Assembly (NCBI GenBank): GCA_965243265.1
Contig: CBDEUL010000003.1
Coordinates: 1-64,000, forward strand
Reading direction: 5' to 3'
DNA: 64,000 bases
Origin: Flavicella sp965243265
Lineage (GTDB): Bacteria; Bacteroidota; Bacteroidia; Flavobacteriales; Flavobacteriaceae
Part shown: one piece after another, positions 55,669 to 64,000 of the stretch
Position numbering within the stretch: the stretch's first letter is position 1
Layout of the letters: the number at the start of each line of letters is the position of its first letter
Translations under genes and position numbers: made by a program
Notes under the pieces: model-generated
Databases searched by the model: none
What the model saw: the letters and a program-made list of their open reading frames with translations, nothing else
Told to the model about the DNA's origin: nothing

Positions 55669-56625
55669 TTATCTTCTTTTTATTTTACTACCAGATGGCA
55701 TTCTAGCAGGTGGAGCCGAAGGTCTTGTACTAGGTACATTGGCAGGCTTTGTACTTGGTTTTTGACTAGGCTTTTGACTTGGAACAGAAGCTTTATTGTT
55801 TTTAACTTCTGAACTAGGTTTCCAATCGTCTTGTACTTTTTTACCTGTAGACTCTTTGGTGTTATTTGTCTTAGGTGTTTCTGTTTTATTGTTTTTTACA
55901 TCAGCTTTGCTTTTAGAGCTTTCATTTCTTTTAGCGTATGATTTATCTGGGTTTTTAGATCCAAAATCATTTTTACGTGATTTATTTTGAAGCTCAATAG
56001 AGGTGTTGCTTTTTCGTACTGTTGTTCTGTGATATGAATTGTTTACATTTATATTTACACGTACGTTAGTTCTGTATCTATGTGGAGGGTAAGGACGCCA
56101 AGGTCTGTAGTATGGAGGATAATACCCCCAGTAAAAAGGAGAGCGCCAAGGGGTGTAATAAGGTCCCAAAAACCATACAATTACAACAGGAGGAGATGTG
56201 TAAACTGGAGTAATAATATAATCAGGACCATACATGTAAACATCACCTACTACTTGTACTTGTGTTTCTCCTTTATCATCTTTTTCAACGTCAATAACGG
56301 CTACATCTTGGTATTTATCCTTTTCAATTACAGCTTGTATTGTAATCAAGTGTGTATCGTCTTTTGAAGCTTCAACAACTCTTAAATAATCAACTTCTCC
56401 ATCTTCATTTAAATCCAAGTTTGAGATTTTAGAATCAGGATCGTTTAATTTTTTTTCAAAATCTTCAAGATCTTCCGATTTTCCAAATACAGAAGCTACA
56501 GCCTCGAGGTCTAAATTTTCACTGATATCATTATCTGTTGCTTCAACAGTTGTAACATCTTGTGCATATAAATTGCTAAAAACAATTAAAAATGCGACTA
56601 CTAATATTTCAAATTTTGTTTTCAT
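55669..56625 (-). CDS. secreted protein with EF-hand-like loop and aromatic-proline segment
   Basis: The 318 residues begin with a signal peptide (MKTKFEILVVAFLIVFSNLYA). An acidic N-terminal domain contains DLNEDGEVDYLRV, an EF-hand/dockerin-like calcium loop. A hydrophobic stretch (YIITPVYTSPPVVIVWFLG) and a Tyr/Trp/Pro/Arg-rich segment follow, and then a long Lys/Ser/Pro-rich disordered tail with repeated SQKPSQKPS-type units. Similar proteins are widespread in Flavobacteriaceae without a known role. Confidence 0.65.
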   Translation of the reverse strand: MKTKFEILVVAFLIVFSNLYAQDVTTVEATDNDISENLDLEAVASVFGKSEDLEDFEKKLNDPDSKISNLDLNEDGEVDYLRVVEASKDDTHLITIQAVIEKDKYQDVAVIDVEKDDKGETQVQVVGDVYMYGPDYIITPVYTSPPVVIVWFLGPYYTPWRSPFYWGYYPPYYRPWRPYPPHRYRTNVRVNINVNNSYHRTTVRKSNTSIELQNKSRKNDFGSKNPDKSYAKRNESSKSKADVKNNKTETPKTNNTKESTGKKVQDDWKPSSEVKNNKASVPSQKPSQKPSTKPANVPSTRPSAPPARMPSGSKIKRR

Positions 56626-56745
56626 TTATGGTAAATGTTGATTGTAATTTTCTTAGAATACTTTTATTAAAATTAATGTTATTTTTTGAATATAGTACTG
56701 CTGTTAAGAAACATTTAACTCTTTTTAGGGGAGCTATTTCAATAT

Positions 56746-57420
56746 TTATTTGGAAGCAAGTGTATAAATACCATCCATTTTAAGGGGTGTTCCATCAAAA
56801 TCTAAATCCGGTTCATTGATAATTTGTGTTGTTACTTCTTTAAAACCACTTTCTTCTAATAGGTTTTCAACACGATCACTTTCATATTTTTCGAAACCAT
56901 ATTTAGAAAGCTCTATTTGATCCATACAGCTTTTGGAACGGTATGCAATAAGAATTTTTCCACCAGGTTTTAAAACACGTAATAGCTCTTGTGCATTTTG
57001 TTTGGGTTTGGGCCAAAAATAAAGAGTATTGGTTGTTGTAATACAATCAAAACTATTGTCTTTAAAAGGTAGGTTGTCAATAGAAGCTTCTTGAAATTGT
57101 ACCGTTTTTTGATGGCATAAATCTTTATTAAGCTCGGTAGCTTCTTGTACCATAGTTTTTGAAAAGTCAACTCCTGTATAGGTAAGGTTTTCTGCCATGT
57201 TCATGAGGTTTTTAACAAAAAAACCGTTACCCATGCCTATTTCTAAGATAGCATCATTATTGTGTGGTTTTAGTATATTATAACTATTTAAACAAATGTG
57301 TTTATTTCCTTTGTTCATTTGCAAGCCTACTTCTTTTCCTTGTTCACCAGTTGGTTTTTTTAGATGTTTTGCAAGTTCTTGCGGAGATAAGCCGGTGTTT
57401 GTATTGAATTTTTGAGACAT
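56746..57420 (-). CDS. SAM-dependent methyltransferase, class I
   Basis: The 224-residue protein has motif I ILEIGMGNGFFVKNL, motif II/III DNSFDCITTTNTLYFW and RVLKPGGKILIAYRS, the methyltransferase-11 pattern. The N-terminus GLSPQELAKHLKKPTGEQGKEVG is typical of a Bacteroidota subgroup. The substrate is unknown. It precedes no clear partner; the next gene upstream on the strand is a DUF1697 protein. Confidence 0.82.
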   Translation of the reverse strand: MSQKFNTNTGLSPQELAKHLKKPTGEQGKEVGLQMNKGNKHICLNSYNILKPHNNDAILEIGMGNGFFVKNLMNMAENLTYTGVDFSKTMVQEATELNKDLCHQKTVQFQEASIDNLPFKDNSFDCITTTNTLYFWPKPKQNAQELLRVLKPGGKILIAYRSKSCMDQIELSKYGFEKYESDRVENLLEESGFKEVTTQIINEPDLDFDGTPLKMDGIYTLASK

Positions 57421-57431
57421 TATTTTATAGT

Positions 57432-57980
57432 TTATTCGTTTTTTGAGAGTTCTAAAATTTTTAAAACAGTTTTCCAGTTTCTTGTAGTAGCTTGTACTTT
57501 TAACTTTTTTTCTAAGAAAGTGTTTCCTAGTTTAGTTTCGCTGTATTTTCTAGGGCAATAGATATAGACTGTTTTGTCTATAATTTTAAATTGATCTGGA
57601 GAAAAAGTGTTTTTTTCTAGTTCTTCTATCTGTTTTTTTGGGGGAGTTTCTTTTAAAAATGTAGCATGTAAATATTCAATAGGAATCTCTTCTTTTTTTG
57701 TAAAAGGATTATTAGCTACTAATGTATTCCACTCATTCCCTTTTTTTACAATAATAGGAACTTCAAAATCGTAATTAATAGTGATCACTTCTTTTATTTT
57801 GTTAGCCAGTTCAATTGGATTTTCTTTGGAGTGAGAAGAAAATAAAATATTCCCTGTTTGTATATAGGTATGAATATTGGAAAAAGACAAATCAAGAAAA
57901 ATTTGTTTTAAATCTTTCATTAAAACCTTCTTTCTTCCTCCAATGTTAATTCCTCGTAATAATGCTATGTATGTTTGCAT
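57432..57980 (-). CDS. DUF1697 family protein
   Basis: The 182-residue protein begins MQTYIALLRGINIGGRKKVL, the DUF1697 signature, followed by LSFSNIHTYIQTGNILFSS and ending KKLKVQATTRNWKTVLKILEL. The family is common in bacteria and of unknown function. It is placed 12 bases upstream of the methyltransferase gene on the minus strand. Confidence 0.88.
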   Translation of the reverse strand: MQTYIALLRGINIGGRKKVLMKDLKQIFLDLSFSNIHTYIQTGNILFSSHSKENPIELANKIKEVITINYDFEVPIIVKKGNEWNTLVANNPFTKKEEIPIEYLHATFLKETPPKKQIEELEKNTFSPDQFKIIDKTVYIYCPRKYSETKLGNTFLEKKLKVQATTRNWKTVLKILELSKNE

Positions 57981-58011
57981 GTTTGGAAAAGGATTAGAGT
58001 ATCATATAAGT

Positions 58012-58353
58012 TTATTTGTCTGACCAAATAGCTAGTTTGTTTCCAGAAGGATCTAAAAACTCAAATCGTTTCCCTCCAGGAAATGAGAATATTTCTTTGG
58101 AAATTTTGCCTCCGTTTTTTTTAACGTTTTCTAAAGCCACTAATAGGTTGTTGTGGTATAGAACTACGAGTGTTCCCCCAGTACTTATTTTATCAACTTT
58201 GGCAAAACCTCCATGAATGCCCGCTTGATGGAAATCACAATACATATCTCCATAATCTGTAAAAGTCCAACCAAAGGTTGCAGCATAAAATGTTTTTATA
58301 GCATTTAGATCGGTGGCTTGTAATTCAATAAAGTTTATCTGATTATTTTTCAT
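58012..58353 (-). CDS. VOC-superfamily (glyoxalase-like) protein
   Basis: The 113-residue product starts MKNNQINFIELQATDLNAIK, then YAATFGWTFTDYGDMYCDFH and ends FPGGKRFEFLDPSGNKLAIWSDK. This is the two-unit VOC plan of small bleomycin-resistance-like enzymes. The substrate is unknown. It overlaps the AlkB-like gene by 11 bases. Confidence 0.85.
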   Translation of the reverse strand: MKNNQINFIELQATDLNAIKTFYAATFGWTFTDYGDMYCDFHQAGIHGGFAKVDKISTGGTLVVLYHNNLLVALENVKKNGGKISKEIFSFPGGKRFEFLDPSGNKLAIWSDK

Positions 58354-58960
58354 GATTTCTTGTTACAATTTGTCTAAAAGTTAAATTAATACGTGGTGTT
58401 GTGCTTTTTTTTGTTAGAGGTACGGAATGTAGCCAATGGGTTTGTGTAGTTCCTTTCATAACTAACAGGCTCCCTCTTTCTAAAATTAAAGAAACGGTTT
58501 GTTTTGAACTTTTGTGTTTTAGTAAAAATTTTCGTTCAGCCCCTAAGCTTAGAGAGGCAATAGCCCCATCTGTTTTTAAATCTTTTTCATTATCGCTATG
58601 CCAAGTCATGCCTTCAGAACCGTTATGGTATAAATTTAGCAAACAGGAATTGAAGAGTTCGCCTGTTTTGTTTTCTACCAGTTGTTTTAAATTTAAAAGT
58701 CCTGGAGTCCAAGGCAAGGCTAATTTAGAAACATTGGAATAGGTATATGTAAAAGGAGCCTCACCATACCAAGCTACTTTTCTTTTGGTAAGTATTCGTT
58801 TTCCTAAAATAATAGCTTCGTCGTTTTTCCAATGGGTATTTTGGAGTAAAATATTGTAATAGGTCTGACTTTGTTCTTTGTTTAAGAGATGTCCGTAATA
58901 GATAGTTTCTCCGTCATAAGGAAGGAGGTTGTAGGTACTACTGTTATTGAATAAATCCAT
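58343..58960 (-). CDS. alkB: AlkB-like 2-oxoglutarate/Fe(II) dioxygenase
   Basis: This enzyme demethylates alkylated bases in DNA or RNA. The start at 58960 (MDLFNNSSTYNLL) is preferred because the longer reading would begin inside the terminator at 59016-59047. The 205 residues carry the iron ligands HSDNEKD (HxD) and a later His in HWLHSVP, and the 2OG-binding RINLTFR (RxNxTxR). The substrate loop reads TWHSDNEKDLK. It is likely cotranscribed with the VOC gene. Confidence 0.9.
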   Translation of the reverse strand: MDLFNNSSTYNLLPYDGETIYYGHLLNKEQSQTYYNILLQNTHWKNDEAIILGKRILTKRKVAWYGEAPFTYTYSNVSKLALPWTPGLLNLKQLVENKTGELFNSCLLNLYHNGSEGMTWHSDNEKDLKTDGAIASLSLGAERKFLLKHKSSKQTVSLILERGSLLVMKGTTQTHWLHSVPLTKKSTTPRINLTFRQIVTRNHEK

Positions 58961-59015
58961 AATATATGATGCTGTCAAAATTCTTTTAGGTTTGTTGTTA
59001 GCGATAACAAATACC

Positions 59016-59047
59016 AAAGCCCTTTATTTATATAAATAAAGGGCTTT
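59016..59047 (-). terminator. terminator after the Omp85-like gene
   Basis: A perfect 15-base stem (AAAGCCCTTTATTTA and complement) with a 2-base loop lies about 30 bases beyond the 59077 stop. A T8 run stands on the plus side and TTTGGTATTT on the minus side. Confidence 0.8.
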
Positions 59048-59076
59048 TTTTTCTTGTATCAAAAGAATGAATACTG

Positions 59077-60168
59077 TTAAAAGGCTTGATTTAGGACAAG
59101 GTATATTGCATTGTTTTGTTTACTGGTTCTAACCAAGTCTAAACGTAGATCTACACCCGTTACTTGTTGTAATATATATCTAACACCTACCCCTCCAGCA
59201 GAGTACCAACCGTCGTCATCTCTAGACCTACCATCTACACCAAAAGAACCTCCAGAAAGGTGAGAGAGTCCAACAAATCCAGTCAATCGAAATCTAGAAT
59301 CGTTGATTGTATAACGGTATTCTGTTTGTGCTCCAGAAAGGTATTTTGCTTTGTATTGCCCCGCAGGGAAACCTCTTAATAACGTTTTTCCTGAAAGAGT
59401 AGGTAAGCCATTGTCAGGTGTTTTTTTAGAGCTGTATTGTCCATAAAATTGCCAAGCCCAAACATCATTATAGCCGAAACCTCTGGCATAGTATCTAGCA
59501 TCAAGTACGGTAGAATAGTAATCATTTACAGCCCCTAATGCGGCTGGGTTTGCATTTATATGAAGACTTATCCAAGTGGCGTTTACAGGAAAGTATTTGT
59601 TGGTTCTGGTATCATAACTAGAAGAAATACCTAATCCTAAAGAGCTTTCATTTTGAAATCCGTTTTCATATAAAAAATCTTCTCCCGCATCATTGTTTGC
59701 TTTGTGTTTGATGTTTCGGAAATTTATAGGTGTTCCTAAATAAATATCTTGAGAGATTTTAAATAAAAGCAATTGAGATAAGCTCAGTGTACTGGTGTTG
59801 TATTTAATATCTTCTCCTTCTGCTGCATAATCATTGTTTATACTAGAGTAGGTAAGTGCAGTAGATGAAAGTGTTTTGTTGTTGTTAAACCAAGCACTGT
59901 TTTGGATAGATGCATTGTAACTTTCGGTTGTTGAGTATTGTCCAGCTACTTGTAGCTGTGATTTAGATGAGGTATCCTCTTTGGTGTTGTATAAGTAAGA
60001 AGCGGCAGCTCCAAATCCAAACCCCATAAGAGGTGAACTTGTTATTAATGGAACAACTTTAAAGGCTTGTTCTTCTTTTTCTTTCGTTTCTTTTTTTTCT
60101 GATTTTGAATCTGTTTGCCCTAGTATATAAAAAGGAGCTAGTAGTATTAAAAAGATTAATTTTTTCAT
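59077..60168 (-). CDS. Omp85/BamA-superfamily outer-membrane barrel, POTRA-less
   Basis: The 363 residues have a signal peptide (MKKLIFLILLAPFYILGQ). They show the family's LGISSSYDTRTNKYFPVNATW block, KTLLRGFPAGQYKAK (the RGF-type motif of Omp85 barrels) and a C-terminal strand ending LVLNQAF. It is a paralogue of 24482-25585 by architecture. No POTRA domains are visible. It follows the carboxylesterase gene by 11 bases on the minus strand. Confidence 0.8.
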   Translation of the reverse strand: MKKLIFLILLAPFYILGQTDSKSEKKETKEKEEQAFKVVPLITSSPLMGFGFGAAASYLYNTKEDTSSKSQLQVAGQYSTTESYNASIQNSAWFNNNKTLSSTALTYSSINNDYAAEGEDIKYNTSTLSLSQLLLFKISQDIYLGTPINFRNIKHKANNDAGEDFLYENGFQNESSLGLGISSSYDTRTNKYFPVNATWISLHINANPAALGAVNDYYSTVLDARYYARGFGYNDVWAWQFYGQYSSKKTPDNGLPTLSGKTLLRGFPAGQYKAKYLSGAQTEYRYTINDSRFRLTGFVGLSHLSGGSFGVDGRSRDDDGWYSAGGVGVRYILQQVTGVDLRLDLVRTSKQNNAIYLVLNQAF

Positions 60169-60179
60169 ATGGTTTGGTT

Positions 60180-61706
60180 CTATGGTAGTTGGTATAGTTT
60201 CCTTTTTTGTTGACTTAATAGTGTATCTGATTTGGGGTATTGACCTAATTTAATAATTTTATTTTTTTCAGAAGGCCATTTAGGTAGTGACTCTGTATTG
60301 GGGGTTCCGTGTTTGATAAAATTCACCCAGTAGTCTGTAATTAATTCGGAAATGGTATAATCAATAGCTTCCCAGTTTTTATTGCTAAATTTTAAGTTGC
60401 CAAAAGTGTATGGAATTTCTGAAGAATGAAAAGCTCTGTATTGAGGGTGTTGAGGCCAAGGGGCAGCTCTTTCAAAATAATATTTAAAGGTTTTGTGATT
60501 GGATGTTTTTTCTCTCAGTGTAGCCCAAGTATACATGTTAACAAAACCGATATCTCGTAATAGTTGTATTTGCGATTTTTTAAGATTTTTTTCTGTTTCA
60601 AAAGGGTATAGTTTTATAAAGTCATTGTATCTATTTCCAAAACGTTCTTTTCCTAATCTACTGAACTCTTCCTTGTTTAACTTTCCATAGGTTTTAAAAT
60701 GACTATTTTCATCTGAGTTGAACCCTGTTAAAATAGGAACATCGTTCTGTAGCCCTTTTTTATAAACTTCTTTAAGGTTGTCTGTCAGTAGCCAGCCATC
60801 TATAGTGGGCATAAATTTGTATTTGTACTGTATGCTTTTTAGGAATAGTTCTTTGGTTGGAATTTTTCTGAGTTCAGCTATTGATGTTTTGTTGAGAGTG
60901 TGTGTAAAGGCTACTCCTTTTTTTTCCGATTCATTTAAAGGGATGGTTGTTTTGTTAGAAAAAGGTCCGCTTTGAGCAATTACTTTATGGAAGAGTCCTT
61001 TGGCTAGAGGAGAAGCTGTAAGTGTCATCACAGAGCGGGCTCCAGCTGATTGTCCAGAGATGGTTATGTTGTTGGGGTTTCCTCCGAATTTAGAAATGTT
61101 TTTTTGAATCCATTTAAGAGCTGCAATTTGATCTAGTAAACCATAATTTCCAGAAGTATTTTGTAAAGATTCTTGAGAAAGTTCAGGGTGTGTAAAAAAA
61201 CCAAAAATACCCAATCTGTAATTGATAGTAACTACTACAATACCTTTTTTAGCAAGATTTTCTCCATTGTATAAAGCAACACTTCCAGAGCCTCCTTTAA
61301 AGGCACCTCCGTGTATGTAAACAAGCACAGGCAGTTTGTCTGATTGCTGTTTTGCTGGAGTCCAAATATTTAAACCTAAACAATCTTCACTAGTTGTATT
61401 GTTAATTTTATATTCTTTGGTCCAAGGTAAATGTTCTTTTCCTAGATTTTGAGCACAGCTATTGCAAAATGTATCAAACTTTCGGATACCATTCCAAGGT
61501 ATGGGAGGTTGAGGTGCTTTCCACCGTAAGTTTCCAGTAGGAGGTGCGGCAAAAGGAATTCCTTTAAAGACTGTAATAGATTTATGATTCCCCGAGACTC
61601 CTTGTAGTTTACCATTGGTTACCTCTATACTATTTTCTGAATTGATGGTTTTATAAGTGTTGCATGCAGTAATAGATAGAAAAAATAAAAAGAAGAAGTA
61701 TTTCAT
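60180..61706 (-). CDS. type-B carboxylesterase lipoprotein
   Basis: The start at 61706 (MKYFFFLFFLSITACNTYK) gives a lipobox (ITAC) and 508 residues. The alpha/beta-hydrolase core has FKGIPFAAPPTGNLRW, the oxyanion segment VYIHGGAFKGGS and the nucleophile elbow ISGQSAGARSV. The acidic residue is in NSDENSHF and the His in QYRAFHSSEIPY, all typical of carboxylesterase type B. The substrate is unknown. It is probably cotranscribed with the Omp85-like gene. Confidence 0.9.
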   Translation of the reverse strand: MKYFFFLFFLSITACNTYKTINSENSIEVTNGKLQGVSGNHKSITVFKGIPFAAPPTGNLRWKAPQPPIPWNGIRKFDTFCNSCAQNLGKEHLPWTKEYKINNTTSEDCLGLNIWTPAKQQSDKLPVLVYIHGGAFKGGSGSVALYNGENLAKKGIVVVTINYRLGIFGFFTHPELSQESLQNTSGNYGLLDQIAALKWIQKNISKFGGNPNNITISGQSAGARSVMTLTASPLAKGLFHKVIAQSGPFSNKTTIPLNESEKKGVAFTHTLNKTSIAELRKIPTKELFLKSIQYKYKFMPTIDGWLLTDNLKEVYKKGLQNDVPILTGFNSDENSHFKTYGKLNKEEFSRLGKERFGNRYNDFIKLYPFETEKNLKKSQIQLLRDIGFVNMYTWATLREKTSNHKTFKYYFERAAPWPQHPQYRAFHSSEIPYTFGNLKFSNKNWEAIDYTISELITDYWVNFIKHGTPNTESLPKWPSEKNKIIKLGQYPKSDTLLSQQKRKLYQLP

Positions 61707-61726
61707 GGTGATGAAAGAGTCAATAA

Positions 61727-61766
61727 AAAAACGCACAATAGCTATAGTGCAATTGTGCGTTTTTTT
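61727..61766. terminator. terminator between 61766-62590 and the esterase
   Basis: AAAACGCACAAT pairs with ATTGTGCGTTTT around a 12-base loop, with A and T runs outside. It lies immediately downstream of the minus-strand gene that ends at 61766. Confidence 0.8.
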
Positions 61767-62590
61767 TAGTTAGAATATTCTAGTACTCTAGTAGTTTCTG
61801 AATAAAGAATTTTTTCTTTTGTACTGTCTCTTTTTAGTGAAATTCGAGATACTGTTTTTGTTGTCCAGTTATTAAACTCATCATACTTATAGCTTATCTT
61901 GTAAGCATGTTTCCCTACTTGGTCTACATAAGACACAATATCTCCCTGTTCGTTGTGTTTTGTAGGGGTGTTAATTTTGTATGTTCTTTTCGTGTTTTTT
62001 CTTCTTGCATTACCTGTATGGTCCGTTTTTGTATGGATCCACTTGTTGTTATCGTAGTTGTAGGTTCCAGTTTCCGTTCTAAGTAGTTTTCTATTAGCAT
62101 CAGAAACATCCATTTTTGTAATGTCGTATTTTGAATTTGTAACAACATCTGCAATGGTATGATTGGTGATGACGTTATTTTCTGAAGTTTTTTGTTTTAT
62201 CTTAATCAACCTGTCTTCATTGTAATAATAATTATCGGTCACCTCTATATAGGACTTGTCAGAGAAATTTTTTCTAACAGATTTGAAATACTTTTTCCCG
62301 TCTTTATTGTACTTGTAAGAAGTAAGAATTTCGGTTTTTCCAGTTTGTGTAATATCTACTACAGTATACATTTTATCAGAAACAACAAGCATATCTTCTT
62401 CTATAACGTTAGACTTTTTATTTTTGAAAAAAGTTGTTTTCATTTTTACAATGAGAACCGGTTTTTGTCGTATTCTGTACATGTCAATATCATTGATGTC
62501 TTTTTGTATATCAATAATGGATTGACCGATGGTAAGGTTGCTCGAAGTTATAACCAGTAAAAAGGGTATTATGCGGTTTAATAATTTCAT
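61766..62590 (-). CDS. secreted hypothetical protein with YD-like repeats
   Basis: The 274-residue protein has a signal peptide (MKLLNRIIPFLLVITSSNLTIGQ). Its beta-rich sequence has several tyrosine-aspartate/asparagine-type units (TSYKYNKDGKKYFKSV, NYYYNEDRLIKIKQKT, GTYNYDNNKWIHTK, ISYKYDEFNNWTTKTV) that resemble degenerate YD/RHS-like repeats. No catalytic motif is seen. The function is unknown. Confidence 0.65.
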   Translation of the reverse strand: MKLLNRIIPFLLVITSSNLTIGQSIIDIQKDINDIDMYRIRQKPVLIVKMKTTFFKNKKSNVIEEDMLVVSDKMYTVVDITQTGKTEILTSYKYNKDGKKYFKSVRKNFSDKSYIEVTDNYYYNEDRLIKIKQKTSENNVITNHTIADVVTNSKYDITKMDVSDANRKLLRTETGTYNYDNNKWIHTKTDHTGNARRKNTKRTYKINTPTKHNEQGDIVSYVDQVGKHAYKISYKYDEFNNWTTKTVSRISLKRDSTKEKILYSETTRVLEYSN

Positions 62591-62902
62591 ATTGTTTGGT
62601 GTTAGATGCGCTAGTTATATATGATGGTTAGTTTCGTGATTTAGGGGTTGTTACCGAGTGCTAAATTTTAGTTAAAAAAATTAAGGTATAAACATAGTAA
62701 TTTTTTGGAGATGAATAAAATAAAATTCATTTCACAGGCTTGTATATAATGGGATTAAAGGTGTAACCCAATTCTTTTTTAGAATCTCTTGTGTAAATAA
62801 GATGAAGTTAGTAAATGAATATGTGTTTTATTGTTTGATATATAGGTGTTTATGTTTTTTTTAAAAAAATAAGAAAAATTATTTTATTGAAAAAGTACCG
62901 TT
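62591..62902. other. non-coding gap
   Basis: This 312-base AT-rich stretch lies between two minus-strand genes. It should hold the promoter of 61766-62590 on the right of that gene. I see no hairpin, RNA gene or repeat that I can support. Confidence 0.5.
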
Positions 62903-63871
62903 TTATTTTTTCATTTCTATAACCCAAATACCCCTTAGCTCATTACTTTTGTATCCAAATGCTTTATCGTTTGGATATAAAACTTCTATCTTAGAAAGTG
63001 TTTGTGGGTTGATGTCTGTATTTTTTTCACCGTGACATTGGAGACACATGTTGTTTGTCATGATAGGATAATAACCAATTGTAGTGTTTTCTTTTTCAAT
63101 AAGTTTAGGTTGTGGTTTTTTATGTTCTAAAATTATTTTTTTAGAATCGTTTATATATTTGAGCTCTTCTTGATTTGCTGCGTTTTTAGGATTTCTGTTT
63201 TTATCTGAAACTCTTTTAATTTTGGTAGCTAGGGTAGTAGACATACTATCCGTTAAATGAATGGCTTTTGTAGAGCAGAAAGACAGTGCGTGTTCGGTTC
63301 CTTGTTTGGAAATGGCTCCAAGCAAGTTCTTGCCTAATACAGTTTTGGTTTGCATTGCTATTTTTTTACCTTTTTGAATAGGGGTTGTTTTATTAGCGGC
63401 TCCTTTCTTATATTTTTCTTTGTCAAGAGGATATTTTTCTTCGTACCAATTAGGTTGTTCAAGTTCTGAAGCATATAAATAAGCTACAATATTTCTAAGA
63501 GGAGCAGCACTAAAGCCCATTTTAGGCATAAGACCAAACTTCTCTACAGCTTTAGGTATTTTTGCTTTTTCTAGATTAGGGTTATTTAAGAAGTTTATGA
63601 CCTCTTCTGTAAATTGTTGTTCAGTAGTATTTGTTTTTAAGTATTGTTTTTTTACTTCTGCCATGGAAGGAGCTGCTCCTGTTTCTTTTTCAGGGTTAGG
63701 ACTGTGGCAAGAAAAACAATTTGTTTCAAGTAGTTGAAACCCTTGAGCTATATCTACTTTAAAGTTTTGTGGAGTGGTAGGGAGCGTACTTGTTTTCTTT
63801 GTTTTAGAATCCTTACAAGATAAAAGAAGTAAGGAACTTAAAAATAAACTGAATAAGGTAATTTTTTTCAT
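62903..63871 (-). CDS. DUF3365/c-type cytochrome lipoprotein
   Basis: The start at 63871 (MKKITLFSLFLSSLLLLSCK) gives a lipobox and 322 residues. There are two haem-binding motifs: CFSCH at about 60 in a small cytochrome c domain, with an axial Met likely in LMPKMGF, and CLQCH near 290 in a Tll0287/DUF3365 domain (GTEHALSFCSTKAIHLTDSM, RVSDKNRNPKNAAN). It likely acts in periplasmic electron transfer or redox sensing. It is an isolated gene at the end of the window. Confidence 0.85.
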   Translation of the reverse strand: MKKITLFSLFLSSLLLLSCKDSKTKKTSTLPTTPQNFKVDIAQGFQLLETNCFSCHSPNPEKETGAAPSMAEVKKQYLKTNTTEQQFTEEVINFLNNPNLEKAKIPKAVEKFGLMPKMGFSAAPLRNIVAYLYASELEQPNWYEEKYPLDKEKYKKGAANKTTPIQKGKKIAMQTKTVLGKNLLGAISKQGTEHALSFCSTKAIHLTDSMSTTLATKIKRVSDKNRNPKNAANQEELKYINDSKKIILEHKKPQPKLIEKENTTIGYYPIMTNNMCLQCHGEKNTDINPQTLSKIEVLYPNDKAFGYKSNELRGIWVIEMKK

Positions 63872-64000
63872 AAAGGTAAAGGTCAAAAGGTTTTGTTTAA
63901 AGTTGTCTGTAATCAACACCTAAAAATAAGGAAAAACTAAAAAAAAGTAATTGATATATATCACTATATGAGCTATAAATTACTTTCTAAAGGTATTTGT

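Noticed and set aside
58961..59017. Upstream start for the AlkB-like gene
   Set aside because: It would begin at the edge of a strong terminator stem; the ATG at 58960 fits the family length.
1..64000. CRISPR array
   Set aside because: No run of short regularly spaced direct repeats was seen on either strand; the only dispersed repeats are the two 200-base copies.

Overview
The window reads as a low-GC member of the Bacteroidota, most likely family Flavobacteriaceae (genus not determined). Supporting signs are the infA-rpmJ-rpsM-rpsK-rpsD-rpoA-rplQ order followed by carA, eno and gltA, Bacteroidota-type promoters (TTG about 20 nt before TAnnTTTG), many outer-membrane barrel proteins, an Acr3/DUF6428 arsenic operon, and a 7TM-HD phosphohydrolase.

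Layout. 0-3.6 kb: the end of the large ribosomal-protein/RNA polymerase alpha operon. The first 1.7 kb carries about ten small insertions that break secY (3' end), rpmJ, rpsM, rpsK and rpsD on paper, while everything from rpoA on reads cleanly. 3.6-19.7 kb: housekeeping genes (carA, eno, gltA, a citrulline-hydrolase-like protein without its catalytic cysteine, clpC, gyrA, a TPR protein, an NlpC/P60 hydrolase, a thiolase, a 7TM-HD protein with one 3' frameshift). 19.8-20.1 kb: a Ser-Pro-Arg tRNA operon with a good promoter and terminator. 20.2-28.3 kb: envelope genes (small lipoprotein, barrels, PagL-like lipid A deacylase, Omp85-like protein, GT39 transferase) and an FAD oxidase/HAD phosphatase pair. 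28.4-38.0 kb: modABC molybdate importer, FadL-like and other porins, an OxlT-type carrier, and pyruvate formate-lyase with its activase, all on the minus strand.

38.4-46.7 kb is an accessory island, all on the minus strand. Its three units are each followed by related non-coding repeats: a GIY-YIG (T5orf172-like) gene with a frameshift, a 284-residue unknown protein, and a tightly overlapping four-gene operon. That operon encodes (1) a 737-residue protein assembled from RNA-polymerase-like parts (two alpha-CTD-like modules, a sigma region 4 helix-turn-helix, a HARE-type winged helix, helicase-associated repeats), (2) a 60-residue protein, (3) a DndD-like SMC/ABC ATPase, and (4) a DndE domain fused to a HerA-type ATPase, with a -1 frameshift between Walker A and Walker B. 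No dndA, dndB or dndC lies in the window. This is the best candidate for an undescribed, probably defensive, system.

46.8-64 kb: chromosomal backbone again: an MscS-type channel, a DUF418 protein, an arsR-DUF6428-arsC-acr3 operon, a TRM11-like methyltransferase, small enzymes (SAM methyltransferase, DUF1697, VOC, AlkB), barrels, a carboxylesterase lipoprotein and a DUF3365 c-type cytochrome lipoprotein.

Function calls rest on motif and family recognition by eye; no database search was run.
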